Shown here: positions 33,518-45,414 of the stretch, in pieces | Layout: the number at the start of each line of letters is the position of its first letter | How positions within the stretch are numbered: the first letter of the stretch is position 1 | Source of the DNA: Planctomycetota bacterium | Lineage (GTDB): Bacteria; Planctomycetota; PUPC01; JACPCR01 | Direction of reading: 5' to 3' | Length of the DNA stretch: 64,000 nt | Assembly (NCBI GenBank): GCA_027625095.1 | Contig: JAQBXN010000008.1 | Coordinates: 62,001-126,000 of the forward strand | Program-made: the position numbers and the translations under genes | The notes under the pieces: model-generated | What the model saw: only the letters and a program-made list of their open reading frames with translations | The model's database searches: none | What the model was told of the DNA's origin: nothing

Positions 33518-34506
33518 TAATCAAGCTCCATCTCTACGGACAATATTCCCTGCTTTCTCTTAACCAGGATGTTTACTTTGTCCCCCGGCCGATGTTTGCT
33601 CATTACCTCCCCGAAGTTTTCGCAGGACCCTATAAATTCTCGCTCTATAAAAAGGATCAGGTCGTCAGGTTTGAGCCCTGCCTTCAGCGCTGGTGAATCG
33701 TCTTCAACTTCATCGATATAAGAAGGTGTACCCTTTAAGACCACGGGCACCAGTACGATTCCGTGCCGGCCGGCAGTCCCTTCCTGTTCCGCGGGGCGGG
33801 TAACTTCGGCTGAAGAGGGAATAGACGATTCCCCGGCGACTGCACGTGCTACCAGAGGCGCCAACACGGTCGCGGGGACGGCATAATTCAACCAAGTGTT
33901 CGTAAGAGTACTTTTCAGTTCTTTGCCAACCATACCGATGAGGTCTCCTTTTCCATTGGTCACCGCGCCACCATCGGCCCCGGGATTATTTGTTATTCCA
34001 TCAATCAGGTAGACGTCTCCCTGGTAAGAAGACTCGAAGACGCCACGCCGTGCATTCAGGCTTGCTACAGCACTGACCACACCATGCATCACGGTTGGTT
34101 TTTCGTTTCCTGTTGCCACCCGATAAGCATTACTGAATGACAGTACCCATTCGCCGGGTCTGGCCTTTGGCGCCTTCTGTATGTTGTAACAGGGCAGATC
34201 CTCAGCATCTATTTTTATGATCGCTGCTGCAAGCTCGGTGTCGACTAACTGAAGCGTGGCATTAAACCGCTGGCCATTATCCGTCACGACGCGTAGCTCA
34301 TCCGTTTCCAGGACATGGTTCCAAACAGTCAATATATGTCCTTCCGATGAAACAATGATCCCTGATGAGTAGGCATGAAGCCGCTTCAGCCCACCAGCGC
34401 CAAAAATTTTGACTACCTTCGGACACGTTTTCTTGCATGTCTCCGCAAAGTCGCCGAAAGCGGCGGAAAGCGAAAGAAAGATGAGAAAGGATGTTTGGCG
34501 CTTCAT
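33517..34506 (-). CDS. HtrA-like protein with PDZ domain and defective protease triad
   Basis: A 329-residue exported protein: signal peptide (1-18), trypsin-like fold (about 25-215) and one PDZ domain (about 245-329). His64 is kept in LTVWNHV, but the catalytic Ser of GNSGG is replaced by Asp178 (NNPGADGGAV) and the Asp position aligns with Ala93 in ELAAAIIKI. It should lack peptidase activity. Ten bases separate it from the upstream intact HtrA gene and it overlaps the downstream membrane-protein gene, so a regulatory or scaffold role next to the active protease is likely. Confidence 0.82.
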   Translation of the reverse strand: MKRQTSFLIFLSLSAAFGDFAETCKKTCPKVVKIFGAGGLKRLHAYSSGIIVSSEGHILTVWNHVLETDELRVVTDNGQRFNATLQLVDTELAAAIIKIDAEDLPCYNIQKAPKARPGEWVLSFSNAYRVATGNEKPTVMHGVVSAVASLNARRGVFESSYQGDVYLIDGITNNPGADGGAVTNGKGDLIGMVGKELKSTLTNTWLNYAVPATVLAPLVARAVAGESSIPSSAEVTRPAEQEGTAGRHGIVLVPVVLKGTPSYIDEVEDDSPALKAGLKPDDLILFIEREFIGSCENFGEVMSKHRPGDKVNILVKRKQGILSVEMELD

Positions 34507-34516
34507 GGGATGGAAA

Positions 34517-36295
<1,779 letters not shown>

Positions 36296-36297
36296 GG

Positions 36298-36334
36298 TTC
36301 AAGATTCAGGACAGGATTCAGGATTCAAGATTCA
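36298..36334 (-). promoter_or_regulatory. Heptamer-repeat leader (GAATCCT-type) before the HtrA operon
   Basis: Read on the minus strand: GAATCTT, GAATCCT, GAATCCT, a five-base break GTCCT, GAATCTT, then GAACC and the ATG at 36295. The GAATCCT unit also occurs in the 312-bp element near 6781. Confidence 0.65.
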
Positions 36335-36446
36335 CTGGCGTGTAATCGTGAATCCCGATTCTGGCACAATGAACTGGCAAAATCACATGATACGGCAGAT
36401 ATCGGGGTTGTCGGTGTGGCTGAAAAACATAATGGCTTCGGAAGTG

Positions 36447-37529
36447 TCAGCCTCTCACCAGATTTGTATACAAAGTTTCATAACGCTCGACCATCTTTTC
36501 CATGGAATACTTTGACTCAGCTCTAAGGCGTCCCGCCTTTCCCATTCTGGAACGCAGTTCAACAGAATCTGCCAGTTCGTTCATTGCTGCTGCTAACGCA
36601 TCTGCATCATCCGCAGGTACGAGCAAGCCGGTCTCACCATCCTTGACAATCTCCTTTGTGCCATCAATTGCAGTACCGACTACCGGAAGGCCCGCAGCCA
36701 TGGCTTCAAGGACGACATTCGGCATGCCTTCCCAGTCTGATGCGAGGATGAAAGCATCAGACCGTTCGAGCAAGCCGGGCACGTCTTCGGTAGCGCCGAG
36801 AAATGCCACCCGACTCTCGATGCCTTCTTTTGATGCCAGTTTCTGTAGCTCACCACGCAACGGGCCATCACCGGCGATGATCCCGCGTACATTTTTTTTC
36901 TGCTTGTTGAGTCTTGAAATAGCCTTGATGAAGAGATCGGTTCTCTTCTGTGGAGCCAACCGGCCGACAGTGCAAAAACAGACTTCCTCCATTCCAATGT
37001 GTTCTTTCGGTTCAAAAAGAGAGACGTCTACGCCGTTTGGTATCACCGAAAGTTTGTTCCGGTCTGCCCCGGTTTCTTTGGCCACGAATTCTCGGATCGC
37101 CTCGCAGTTACCTACGATACAGTGAGTCCAGGGGGCCAGTAATCTATCAATCAGTTTGTATGGCCAGGTTTTCCAGGTATCCACGGCCCGCTCGGAGGCG
37201 ATTCGGACTGGCACACCCGCGAGGATTCCAGCAACTCGCCCATAAGCGTTCGAGGTGAACATCCAGGTATGAAGGATGTCCGGTTTGAAACTCTTCATCA
37301 GTTTGCAAAGCCTGAACACAGCTAACGGATCTGCCTTGCCGGATTTGCCAAGGATTTCATAGGGGATTCCTGCCTGGTTAAGTGCCGCCTCATGATGTCC
37401 GCCACGCGTCAGGCAGATGAGGTGAGGCTCAAAGCGACTGCGATCCAGGCGTGTCAGCAGCGCGGTCAACTGACCCTCGGCCCCGGCCCGGTCGAGCGTG
37501 GCGATGATGTACTGAATGCGGATGGGCAA
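36447..37529 (-). CDS. Glycosyltransferase family 4 protein
   Basis: A 360-residue GT-B-fold retaining glycosyltransferase. The N-terminus IQYIIATLDRAGAEGQL is typical of the GT4 acceptor domain; the donor side has VGRLAPQKRTDLFIKAI and the E-x7-E signature in DWEGMPNVVLEAMAAGLPVVGT. It probably adds a sugar during surface polysaccharide or glycolipid synthesis, perhaps using products of the ugd and rfb genes 20 kb away (inference). It stands alone, with 150 bases and the heptamer leader between its end and the HtrA operon start. Confidence 0.92.
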   Translation of the reverse strand: MPIRIQYIIATLDRAGAEGQLTALLTRLDRSRFEPHLICLTRGGHHEAALNQAGIPYEILGKSGKADPLAVFRLCKLMKSFKPDILHTWMFTSNAYGRVAGILAGVPVRIASERAVDTWKTWPYKLIDRLLAPWTHCIVGNCEAIREFVAKETGADRNKLSVIPNGVDVSLFEPKEHIGMEEVCFCTVGRLAPQKRTDLFIKAISRLNKQKKNVRGIIAGDGPLRGELQKLASKEGIESRVAFLGATEDVPGLLERSDAFILASDWEGMPNVVLEAMAAGLPVVGTAIDGTKEIVKDGETGLLVPADDADALAAAMNELADSVELRSRMGKAGRLRAESKYSMEKMVERYETLYTNLVRG

Positions 37530-37681
37530 CTTTCACCTCATTAGGTCGAATAACATGCAGATGTTCATCCATTACCCAATTTAGAGCAAATACTCAGATG
37601 CAATGAGGTTGCTGACAGCGGGGGATTGCCAGCCTAAAATTGGCCTCAAAGCTCATCTGCCCCCCATGAATTACGCCCCCA

Positions 37682-37709
37682 TTGACATCCCTAACCCACT
37701 CCGTATAAT
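37682..37709 (+). promoter_or_regulatory. Consensus sigma-70-type promoter for the ugpC-like gene
   Basis: TTGACA (37682-37687), 16-base spacer, TATAAT (37704-37709), both perfect. It is followed by CCCCGCC, a GC-rich discriminator also seen after the tRNA-Pro promoter. The coding start is about 130 bases downstream, so a long leader is expected. Confidence 0.8.
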
Positions 37710-37838
37710 CCCCGCCCCTGTGCGCAAGTGCCTAAATTGACAGAAGTTCGGTGTCAGAAAGTGGGATGGGCGCCCACCCTGAATGAGCCCGCAGGACGGG
37801 TTTGCAGAAACCGAATCTCCACACTTCCCTTCATCATT

Positions 37839-38954
37839 ATGGCTAGAGTTTTTATAGACAAGGTGACCAAGATCTATCCCGGTGGAGTCACCGCGGTGGA
37901 CGAGGTCAGTCTTGAGATCCAGGACAAGGAGTTGCTGGTTTTAGTCGGCCCATCAGGTTGCGGAAAATCAACGACACTGCGCATGGTGGCGGGACTTGAA
38001 GAAATCACCGATGGCACAATCACCATCGGAGACCGTGTGGTGAACGATGTGCCGCCGAAGGATCGGGACATTGCCATGGTGTTCCAGAATTACGCGCTTT
38101 ATCCGCACATGACGGTATATAAGAACATGGCGTTCGGACTTAAACTGCGAGGCTACCCAAAGGCTGAAATTGAGGAGCGGGTTCTGGATGCTGCCAGGAT
38201 TCTCGGAATCGAAGAACTGCTCGAACGCAAGCCAAAACAGCTCTCCGGGGGGCAGCGTCAGCGCGTTGCGGTGGGACGGGCGATTGTTCGAAAGCCGAAG
38301 GTTTTTTTGTTCGATGAGCCGCTGAGTAATCTCGATGCCAAGCTCCGTGTCGAGATGCGGGCTGAACTGAACAAGCTGCACACCAGCCTGCAGACGACCA
38401 TGATTTATGTAACGCATGACCAGATTGAGGCAATGACACTCGGTGACCGCATCGTGGTGATGGATCAGGGCAAGATTCAACAGGTCGCAGCGCCCATTGA
38501 GCTTTATGATTTTCCGGTTAACCGGTTCGTGGCCAGCTTTATCGGCACCCCTCCAATGAACTTTATTGAGGGTGAACTTCAGAGCGACAACGGCACCATC
38601 TGGTTTCAGAGCAGCCATTCTCGCCTGGCTATGCCTGAAAATTACAAGTCAAGCCTTGAGACCGGCAGCGGCAGAAAAGTCGGCCTGGGTATCCGCCCTG
38701 AGGGCCTGCATGAAATCGGGAAAGACGATTCGAAAGAGGGAACAACCATCAAGGCAACCGCCAATGTGCTCGAACCGCTGGGTGATCAGACCATCGTCTA
38801 TCTCAGCGTCGGTGACTCGGAATTGATCGCCCGGCTCGACGCCCATTCGAGGGTTGGTCTCAACGACGAAGTCGAGATGGTTGTCAATATGCAGAAGGTT
38901 CACGTCTTCGATGAATCCGGTGTCAACCTGACTGTATCCGTGCGCGAACGCTGA
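37839..38954 (+). CDS. ugpC: Sugar ABC transporter ATPase, UgpC/MsmK/MalK type
   Basis: A 371-residue ATPase that powers uptake of sugars or glycerol-phosphate by CUT1 transporters. Walker A GPSGCGKST (38-46), Q-loop MVFQNYALYPHMTV, signature LSGGQRQRVAVGRA, Walker B VFLFDEPLSNLDAKLR and the switch His in YVTHDQ are complete, followed by an OB-type regulatory domain (about 240-371). The ATG at 37839 begins at the conserved N-terminus; a longer in-frame start is unlikely. No permease or binding protein is adjacent, so it may serve several transporters, as MsmK does. Strong promoter upstream. Confidence 0.92.
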   Translation: MARVFIDKVTKIYPGGVTAVDEVSLEIQDKELLVLVGPSGCGKSTTLRMVAGLEEITDGTITIGDRVVNDVPPKDRDIAMVFQNYALYPHMTVYKNMAFGLKLRGYPKAEIEERVLDAARILGIEELLERKPKQLSGGQRQRVAVGRAIVRKPKVFLFDEPLSNLDAKLRVEMRAELNKLHTSLQTTMIYVTHDQIEAMTLGDRIVVMDQGKIQQVAAPIELYDFPVNRFVASFIGTPPMNFIEGELQSDNGTIWFQSSHSRLAMPENYKSSLETGSGRKVGLGIRPEGLHEIGKDDSKEGTTIKATANVLEPLGDQTIVYLSVGDSELIARLDAHSRVGLNDEVEMVVNMQKVHVFDESGVNLTVSVRER

Positions 38955-39120
38955 CGCACACCGCGCGCCTGCAAGTTCACAAAGAATTGTGTGAAGAGGC
39001 CAGGCGTTCGAGCGCGACAGGTATAAAAAGATCAACTGTGTGCCTTGCTTTCATGGCTGCGAGCGAACTTGTTATGAAATTTCAAGTTTCTGCATGACAG
39101 GCGAGAGCAACAAGCGTCGT

Positions 39121-39126
39121 TAGAAT
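39121..39126 (+). promoter_or_regulatory. Possible -10 box (TAGAAT) for nusA
   Basis: TAGAAT followed by TCCGCCCC, 53 bases before the nusA ATG. The context resembles the discriminators at 37710 and 49190. No good -35 at standard spacing. Confidence 0.3.
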
Positions 39127-39178
39127 TCCGCCCCTTGAGTCTGCAACAAAGGTCAACAATTAGAGAAGGAAGTATTAA

Positions 39179-40753
39179 ATGAGTGGTAACCCCGAACTAT
39201 TGAGACTTGTCGACAGTATCCATCGGGATAAGGATGTTGATAAGAACATCATCTTCGAAGCACTTGAGGCGGCCATGCTATCCGCCGCCCGCAAACAGAT
39301 TGGCAACCGAGAGGAAATCACCGTTACCATCGAGCGCGAATCCGGGCAGATCAATGTCTATGATGACGGTGAATTGCTCGACGTCATGGACCTGGGACGC
39401 ATCTCCGCCCAGACCGCCAAACAGATAATCATTCAACGGATCAGAGAGGCAGAGCGGGACGTTATCTTCGGCGATTTCGAAAAACGAATGGGTGAGATTG
39501 TCAGCGGTGTCATCCAGCGTTTCGAAGGAACGAGCGTCATCGTCAACCTGGGCAAGACCGAAGGCTTCCTCCCTCGCCGGGAGCAGGTGCCCGGAGAAAG
39601 CTATCGGCCTGGCGAACGTGTCCGTGCGCTCGTCCTGGACGTTCGAAAATCTGGTCCAAAAGTACGTATTTTGCTTTCCAGAACTCACCCGGATCTCATC
39701 CGCCGTCTTTTCGAGCTGGAAGTCCCCGAGATCAACGATCACACCATTGAGATCAAACAACTGGCTCGAGAGCCAGGAGCGCGTAGCAAAATTGGTGTTT
39801 TCTCGGTCGATTCAAAAGTAGATTGCGTTGGGGCCTGTGTTGGCGTTCGAGGCACCCGCATCAAAAACATCGTTGACGAGCTTGGCGGAGAAAAGATTGA
39901 CATCGTCCGTTGGAGTGATTCGCTCGAAGTGTTCATAGCAAATGCGCTACGGCCTGCCGAGATCAGTCACATTCATATGGACGCACAACGTGAACGCGCC
40001 GTAGTCATTGTCGGTGAAGACCAGCTCGCCCTGGGAATTGGCAAGAAGGGCCAGAACGTCCGTCTGGCCTCGAAGCTTGTCGGGTGGGATATTGACATTC
40101 ATACCGCCGATGAGTTTGAGAAGTCCAAGGATACAGCGAAGGAAGATCTGGCTAAAATTGAAGGCCTAGATACACGCATCGCAGCCAAACTTGTAGATAG
40201 CGGCGTCTATTCCCTGCACGAATTTGCGGATAGCAATGCCGAGTCGCTGGTCGGTATCGAAGGGATCACTGCAGAAAACGTCGAAGAGCTTCAGGACAAG
40301 GCAGTTCTCCTCATTCGAAAGAAACGCGAAGAAATAAGACTCGCCGAAGAAACAAGGCGAGCCCAGGAAGCCGCTGCGAGATCCGCCGCTGCTGCTGCAG
40401 CAGCCGAAAAAGCCCTGTCCGAAACAAGTGACGCTACGTCGACCGAAGAACCGCAGGCCACCGAAGAATCAGCGCCTGAAGCATCCGCAGAGGAACAAGC
40501 TGAGGCACCCATTGCAGAAGTGCCATCCGAAGAGCCTGCTACCGAATCCGTCATTCACGCCTCCGCAGAACCAGCTCCGGCTGAAGAACCTGAGGCCGAA
40601 GCAGTACAGGCATCGGAAAAGCCTGCTTCAGTAGAATCTGCGTCGCCCGCTGAGAGTGAGGCATCCTCTGGAATCAGCCATGAAGAGCCTGCAACGGCCG
40701 AAAATGAGACAAACCTATCAGATGACGCTCAAGGAGGAGGGACTTCCGCATAA
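39179..40753 (+). CDS. nusA: Transcription termination/antitermination factor NusA
   Basis: A 524-residue NusA. N-terminal RNA-polymerase-binding domain (1-125), S1 domain (about 130-195, IVSGVIQRFEGTSVIVNLGK), two KH domains (about 200-345, with VGACVGVRGTRIKNIVDELGGEKIDIV and GIGKKGQNVRLASKL) and a helix-hairpin-helix region (about 325-385). After that comes a tail of about 140 residues, Ala/Glu/Pro-rich and probably disordered, not part of the usual protein. GAAGGAAG precedes the ATG. Next gene is infB after 216 bases; the usual rimP and ylxR/rbfA neighbours are missing here. Confidence 0.96.
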   Translation: MSGNPELLRLVDSIHRDKDVDKNIIFEALEAAMLSAARKQIGNREEITVTIERESGQINVYDDGELLDVMDLGRISAQTAKQIIIQRIREAERDVIFGDFEKRMGEIVSGVIQRFEGTSVIVNLGKTEGFLPRREQVPGESYRPGERVRALVLDVRKSGPKVRILLSRTHPDLIRRLFELEVPEINDHTIEIKQLAREPGARSKIGVFSVDSKVDCVGACVGVRGTRIKNIVDELGGEKIDIVRWSDSLEVFIANALRPAEISHIHMDAQRERAVVIVGEDQLALGIGKKGQNVRLASKLVGWDIDIHTADEFEKSKDTAKEDLAKIEGLDTRIAAKLVDSGVYSLHEFADSNAESLVGIEGITAENVEELQDKAVLLIRKKREEIRLAEETRRAQEAAARSAAAAAAAEKALSETSDATSTEEPQATEESAPEASAEEQAEAPIAEVPSEEPATESVIHASAEPAPAEEPEAEAVQASEKPASVESASPAESEASSGISHEEPATAENETNLSDDAQGGGTSA

Positions 40754-40940
40754 GGCCGCTAGCCTTGCAAGCTAGAAAGCTGAAGCTGCAGTTGTGGGAA
40801 CAGGAATCCCGGCCTGTTCATTCTCTTGTAGTAGCAGTGTCAGTTATTTCTACGCCGAACCTTACTGGATTAATTTTAGAATCATCGTCCATGGGAATTC
40901 AAGATATTTATATTTGGAGCGATGTGATGACTTAAATGTT

Positions 40941-40969
40941 AAAGGAGACCCCTGCAGGGGAATGTAATC
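40941..40969 (+). promoter_or_regulatory. infB: Ribosome-binding site set off by a 12-bp palindrome ahead of infB
   Basis: AAAGGAG (40941-40947) is a near-perfect Shine-Dalgarno but lies 22 bases before the ATG at 40970. The gap contains the perfect palindrome CCCCTGCAGGGG (40949-40960). Folding of the palindrome would bring the site to about 10 bases, the usual distance. Confidence 0.5.
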
Positions 40970-43282
40970 ATGCAAATTTATAAACTCGCCCGAGACCTGG
41001 GCGTACCAAGTAAAGTGCTCCTCGAGCGCTGTAGAGATCAGGGGATGGACGTCAAGTCCCATATGAGTTCGATCGATGATGAAATCGTCGATCGTTTCAA
41101 GGCAGAGTTTTCTTCGCCCAAGCCGAAGCCGCAGCCGGAAAAGCCAAAGAAGGCGGCAGCTCCACCTCCTCCTGCCCCGCCCAAACCAAAACGAGTAGAA
41201 AGCAAACGAACCCCCGTGGAGGAGAAACCCGCGGAGGCGCCTCGCGTGTCGCCCCGTACCCCTCAGGTTCGTACCCCGCAGCGTACCCCGCAGCGTACCC
41301 CGCAGGCCCCGCCACCACCTCCCAGGATGTCGCCGCACACCCGTCGACCAACTGGGAGCGTGGAACAGCAGTCGCCGGATGGCGCTCGAACCAGTGGGAT
41401 GGACCCGGCACTCTACACTACTGGACAACGTCGCCGCCCGCAGCGTCAGAGGCATCATCGCAGTACCAAAAGCCGAGTAATTCGGTCGACCGGACCTGAG
41501 AAGGGGCAGGCATTTGAAGTTGAGGTGCCCGTAAGCGTACGCACCCTCTCTACCCAGCTTGGAATCAAACAGAATGATATCCAGGGTTTTCTGTTGAGAG
41601 AGAAAGGCGTGATGGCCAGCATAAACGATGCGCTCAGTGAAGAGGTCGTTCTGGAGATCGCTGCAAAATACGAAATCGAAATACAGATAATTGAGCCGGA
41701 AAAGTTTGAAGACCAGGTCATTGCCGAAGTGACGCAGGAAGACAGAGCAGAAGATCTCACCCCCCGTGCCCCGATAGTCGCATTCCTTGGGCATGTGGAT
41801 CATGGCAAGACATCACTTCTCGACCGTATTCGCAAAGCTGAAGTGGCCGCAGGCGAGAGCGGTGGGATTACCCAGCACATCGGTGCTTACACTGTTAATC
41901 ATGGCGGGAACACAATCACCTTCCTGGATACACCCGGTCACGAGGCATTCAGCGCAATGCGGGCACGAGGCGCGAATGTTACCGACATCGTTGTTCTCGT
42001 GATTGCCGCGGATGACGGCATCATGCCGCAGACTCAGGAAGCCATCGACCACGCACGTGCCGCAGGGGTAACTATTGTAGTTGCCTTGAACAAGATCGAC
42101 CTTCCCCATGCCAAGGTGGAGCAGACCCTGCAACAGCTTGCCGGACGGAATCTGCTTCCGGAAGAATGGGGTGGGGAGACCATCGTTGTCCGCACTTCCG
42201 CCACGACTGGTGAAGGAGTGGAAGAGTTACTCGAGATGCTCCTCCTTCAGGCCGAAATCCTGGAACTCAAGGCCAACACCAACAAGGGCGCAACCGGTAC
42301 CGTCATCGAGGTTCAGCGCTCAGAAGGTCGCGGTGTGGAAGTCACGGTCCTGATCCAGGATGGCACCCTTGAACGGGGTGACTATCTGATCGCCGGCGAG
42401 ACCTATGCACGCGTCCGCGCCATCTTTGATTACCAAGACCGTCCTCTCAATATGGCGGGGCCGTCCACCCCCGTAAAAGTGATTGGCTTCTCTGAAGTGC
42501 CCGAGGCAAGCAGCCAGGTCTTTGCTGTCAAGGATCTTCAAACCGCTCGAAATATCGCCGAGCAGCGCGAGCTGGAAAGGAGGGAACAGGCCCAAGTAAA
42601 ACGGCAGCACGTTACCCTTGAAACCTTGAACGCACATCTCAGCGCAGCCGGTTCATTCAAAGAAATCCGCTTCATCGTCAAGGCAGACGTTCAGGGCTCG
42701 CTCGAAGTCCTGACAACAGCCATTCAGGATTTCTCCACCGAAGAGGTCAAGACCCGCATCATTCGCTCAGCCGTCGGTGGGATTACCGAATCCGATATCA
42801 TCCTTGCAGATGCTTCCGACGCACTGGTCATCGGCTTTCACGTGGTTGCAGATGACAGAGCCCGTTCGCTTGCGGACAAAAGGGGCATCTCACTGGAGAC
42901 TTACCAGGTCATTTATCGATTCAGGGAAGATATCCGCGCTGCGCTCGAAGGCATGCTGGATCCTGAAGAGAAAGAGATTATCACCGCCACTGCGGAGGTG
43001 CGTCAGCTCTTCAACGTTTCCAAAGTCGGCACGATCGCCGGTTGTATCATGCGACAGGGCACTATGAAGAGGAGTAATCGGGTTCGCCTTATCCGCGATG
43101 GCATTATCATTTTTGATGGCCGGATGAACTCGCTGAAACACCTGAAGGATGATGTCCGAGAGGTTCGAGAAGGCTTCGAGTGTGGGATTAAGATCGAGAA
43201 TTATGAAGATATTAAAACGGGTGACATGATCCAGGGTTATGAGATCGAAAAGATCGCCCGTAAGCTGGAATCTGCCCGTTGA
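40970..43282 (+). CDS. infB: Translation initiation factor IF-2
   Basis: A 770-residue IF-2 that brings initiator tRNA to the 30S subunit. The N-terminus [21 protein letters not shown] is the IF2N domain; residues about 45-150 are a Pro/Lys/Arg-rich linker with RTPQ repeats; a second IF2N-like segment is at 175-225; the G domain starts at about 265 with GHVDHGKT (G1), DTPGHEAF (G3) and NKID (G4). The C-terminal domains follow through residue 770. Length is in the normal bacterial range. Confidence 0.96.
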   Translation: MQIYKLARDLGVPSKVLLERCRDQGMDVKSHMSSIDDEIVDRFKAEFSSPKPKPQPEKPKKAAAPPPPAPPKPKRVESKRTPVEEKPAEAPRVSPRTPQVRTPQRTPQRTPQAPPPPPRMSPHTRRPTGSVEQQSPDGARTSGMDPALYTTGQRRRPQRQRHHRSTKSRVIRSTGPEKGQAFEVEVPVSVRTLSTQLGIKQNDIQGFLLREKGVMASINDALSEEVVLEIAAKYEIEIQIIEPEKFEDQVIAEVTQEDRAEDLTPRAPIVAFLGHVDHGKTSLLDRIRKAEVAAGESGGITQHIGAYTVNHGGNTITFLDTPGHEAFSAMRARGANVTDIVVLVIAADDGIMPQTQEAIDHARAAGVTIVVALNKIDLPHAKVEQTLQQLAGRNLLPEEWGGETIVVRTSATTGEGVEELLEMLLLQAEILELKANTNKGATGTVIEVQRSEGRGVEVTVLIQDGTLERGDYLIAGETYARVRAIFDYQDRPLNMAGPSTPVKVIGFSEVPEASSQVFAVKDLQTARNIAEQRELERREQAQVKRQHVTLETLNAHLSAAGSFKEIRFIVKADVQGSLEVLTTAIQDFSTEEVKTRIIRSAVGGITESDIILADASDALVIGFHVVADDRARSLADKRGISLETYQVIYRFREDIRAALEGMLDPEEKEIITATAEVRQLFNVSKVGTIAGCIMRQGTMKRSNRVRLIRDGIIIFDGRMNSLKHLKDDVREVREGFECGIKIENYEDIKTGDMIQGYEIEKIARKLESAR
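41269..41304 (+). repeat. Exact 12-bp tandem repeat, three copies, in infB
   Basis: CGTACCCCGCAG at 41269-41280, 41281-41292 and 41293-41304 encodes RTPQ three times in the disordered linker of IF-2, after a diverged copy at 41254. Recent slippage is likely. Confidence 0.85.
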
Positions 43283-43496
43283 TTCGGCCCTCCAACCTCA
43301 AGTGGTGATGCCGATCTAAGTTTGTATCCTTCTACCCATCCACAACAGGGAGTGAGAGTTGGTAGGTGGGATATTGACAGTTCTGATCAGCCTTGAGTAA
43401 GCTATTCCCTTGCTGAATAAAGGGTTCGATCTCTACAACGTTTTTCGCTGGCGGAGCACTAAGCTGCGCCTTCCCTTGTTTTCTGGACTGCCATCA

Positions 43497-44885
43497 ATGG
43501 ATGCCAATAAACTATTCGACCGCGCCATGCAAGCTTCGGAGCGAGGCAATCATGATTATGCGATTGAGTTGTTCCACCAGTTGCTCATCGTTCAGCCGGA
43601 AAACACCCAAGCCCGCAAAGAATTGAGAAACGTCGAGCGTAGAAAGTTGCAGGAAAATGGCGGACAGAACACAGTCGTCACACTGATGGCACATGTCAAG
43701 GGATTCGGCGCCCTGCTCAGCCTGGCCATCCACGCGGTCACGCGGGATCATGAAAAACGCATGATCGACTGCGAGAAATTCCTCAAAAACGATCCCAATT
43801 CACGACCCATGTTAGCCAGGCTGGCTCGCAGTGCGGAACGGACCAGTTATGTCAAGACAGCCATACTCGTCTATGAAGACGTCAAGGCCATGTATCCCGA
43901 TGATGTCGAATCCATACGTCGTCTCGCCCGCCTGTATCAGGATTCCGGCAGTATCGACCAGGCATCCGAATGTTTTCAGCTCATCCTCAACAAGAAGCCA
44001 CAAGACGAAGAAGCCGGCAGGGCTGTCAAAGACCTCGCCGCGCTCAAGACCATGAAGGACGGCAATTGGGAACAGGCCGGAAAAGAAGGCGGTTACAGGC
44101 AGATGCTGAAAGACGAGGGAAAGAGTGTACAGCTCGAGCAGGAGCAACACATCGTTCGCAGCGAATATGAGATGGCCCGGAAGATAGATCGAGTAAAAGC
44201 CGACCTCGAAAAGGATCCCAAGAACATCAAAATTCTCATGCAGCTCGCTGATTCATACACTCGGGCCAGCCAGCTCCAGAACGCCCGTAACACTTATCTA
44301 CAGATAAAGGGTATCGACCCTAAGAACAAGCAGGTCGATCGCCTGCTTGCTGACCTTGATATCCAGGAAAAGAAAAACATCCTCCATAAACTGGAAGCCC
44401 AGCTTGAGAAAAACCCCGACGATCAGCAGCTTAAGACCCAACTGAATCACGAGACCAAGTCCCTCCAGGAACTTGAGCTCCGGCTGCTGAAAACTCTGGT
44501 AGATAACAATCCGACTGATATGTCCCTGAAATATAAACTCGGCTATGCCCTTTTCCGTGAAGGGGAGCTCGATGGGGCCATCGGGCAGTTCCAGCAATCC
44601 GCGTTTGACCCCAAAGTTCGCCGTGATTCAAACCGGGTGCTGGGCCAGTGTTTCATGCGCAAGAAGATGTTCGACATGGCCATCGATTTTTACGACAAGG
44701 CCCTGGCAGAGTCGTCGGGCTCGACGAACGACGGAAAGGACATCATTTACAACCTTGGTCTCTGCTATGAAGCCCAAAGTAATCGCCTGAAGGCCCTTGA
44801 AGCCTTCAAGCGAATCATGATGCTGGACATCAGTTTCAGAGACGTAGCAAAAAAAGTCGAATCTTTAAGCGGCGATGCCGCGTGA
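43497..44885 (+). CDS. Tetratricopeptide-repeat protein
   Basis: A 462-residue helical protein with TPR units: ASERGNHDYAIELFHQLLIVQPENTQ at the start, YVKTAILVYEDVKAMYPDD (about 120-145), DSGSIDQASECFQLILNKKPQDEE (about 155-180), ASQLQNARNTYLQIKGIDPKN (about 255-280), REGELDGAIGQFQQSAFDPK and RLKALEAFKRIMMLD near the C-terminus. No signal peptide or enzymatic domain is seen, so it is likely a cytoplasmic scaffold. The ATG at 43497 is chosen over the longer in-frame start at 43410. TTGACA at 43374 may be a -35. It lies 30 bases before rpsT. Confidence 0.82.
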   Translation: MDANKLFDRAMQASERGNHDYAIELFHQLLIVQPENTQARKELRNVERRKLQENGGQNTVVTLMAHVKGFGALLSLAIHAVTRDHEKRMIDCEKFLKNDPNSRPMLARLARSAERTSYVKTAILVYEDVKAMYPDDVESIRRLARLYQDSGSIDQASECFQLILNKKPQDEEAGRAVKDLAALKTMKDGNWEQAGKEGGYRQMLKDEGKSVQLEQEQHIVRSEYEMARKIDRVKADLEKDPKNIKILMQLADSYTRASQLQNARNTYLQIKGIDPKNKQVDRLLADLDIQEKKNILHKLEAQLEKNPDDQQLKTQLNHETKSLQELELRLLKTLVDNNPTDMSLKYKLGYALFREGELDGAIGQFQQSAFDPKVRRDSNRVLGQCFMRKKMFDMAIDFYDKALAESSGSTNDGKDIIYNLGLCYEAQSNRLKALEAFKRIMMLDISFRDVAKKVESLSGDAA

Positions 44886-44914
44886 CAGAAATTCATTAAT
44901 TTAAGGAGAATCAA

Positions 44915-45178
44915 ATGCCTCAAAGACGCGCAGAAGTTAAGTCGCTGAGAAAGAACGAAGTCAAACGCCAAAGGAACCGTGCTGAGCGATCAGCCCTCCG
45001 TACAGAGATCAAAAAAGCCAAATTGGCTATTGAAGAGAAAAGCGAAGGTTTGGCCGACCAACTCAGTGCCACTGCCGGCTGGCTCGACCGGGCTGCCCAG
45101 AAACACCTCATCCATCGAAAGAAAGCCGCCCGCATCAAATCCCAACTGGCAAGAGCAGCCGCGGCCGCAGGCTCGTAG
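44915..45178 (+). CDS. rpsT: 30S ribosomal protein S20
   Basis: An 87-residue basic helical protein that binds 16S rRNA. The start MPQRRAEVKSLRKNEVKRQRN and the end HLIHRKKAARIKSQLAR with RKKAAR-type motif are typical of S20, and the length is right. AAGGAGA (44903-44909) is a good ribosome-binding site. A strong intrinsic terminator follows 30 bases after the stop. Confidence 0.93.
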   Translation: MPQRRAEVKSLRKNEVKRQRNRAERSALRTEIKKAKLAIEEKSEGLADQLSATAGWLDRAAQKHLIHRKKAARIKSQLARAAAAAGS

Positions 45179-45208
45179 TTCAACCTTTGGAACGCGGCAT
45201 TAGATTTA

Positions 45209-45237
45209 AAGCGCAGGTAATACCTGCGCTTTTTTTT
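45209..45237 (+). terminator. Intrinsic terminator after rpsT
   Basis: AAGCGCAGGT (45209-45218), loop AAT, ACCTGCGCTT (45222-45231), then a run of eight T. Ten-base perfect stem. Confidence 0.93.
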
Positions 45238-45414
45238 GCACGCAGCGGGCAGGAGATCCCCGTGATTGAAAAATTCAAAATGCAGGTAACCCCGTCCGCA
45301 CCTGTTGAAGGTAAATTGCGGTCGAAATCTCTTGTGGAGACAGATTCCCAAATCTGTTTAAGAAAAGGTTAAAACCTGTTCCAACGAATTCCCAGACAAG
45401 AGATGCCACACCGC

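Noticed and set aside
40862-41803. 313-codon minus-strand frame over the infB start
   Set aside because: Antisense to the IF-2 N-terminal and linker regions; shadow of a biased sequence.
43374-43403. TTGACA with TAAGCT as a promoter of the TPR gene
   Set aside because: The -10 candidate is poor and spacing is 18; mentioned only as a possible -35.
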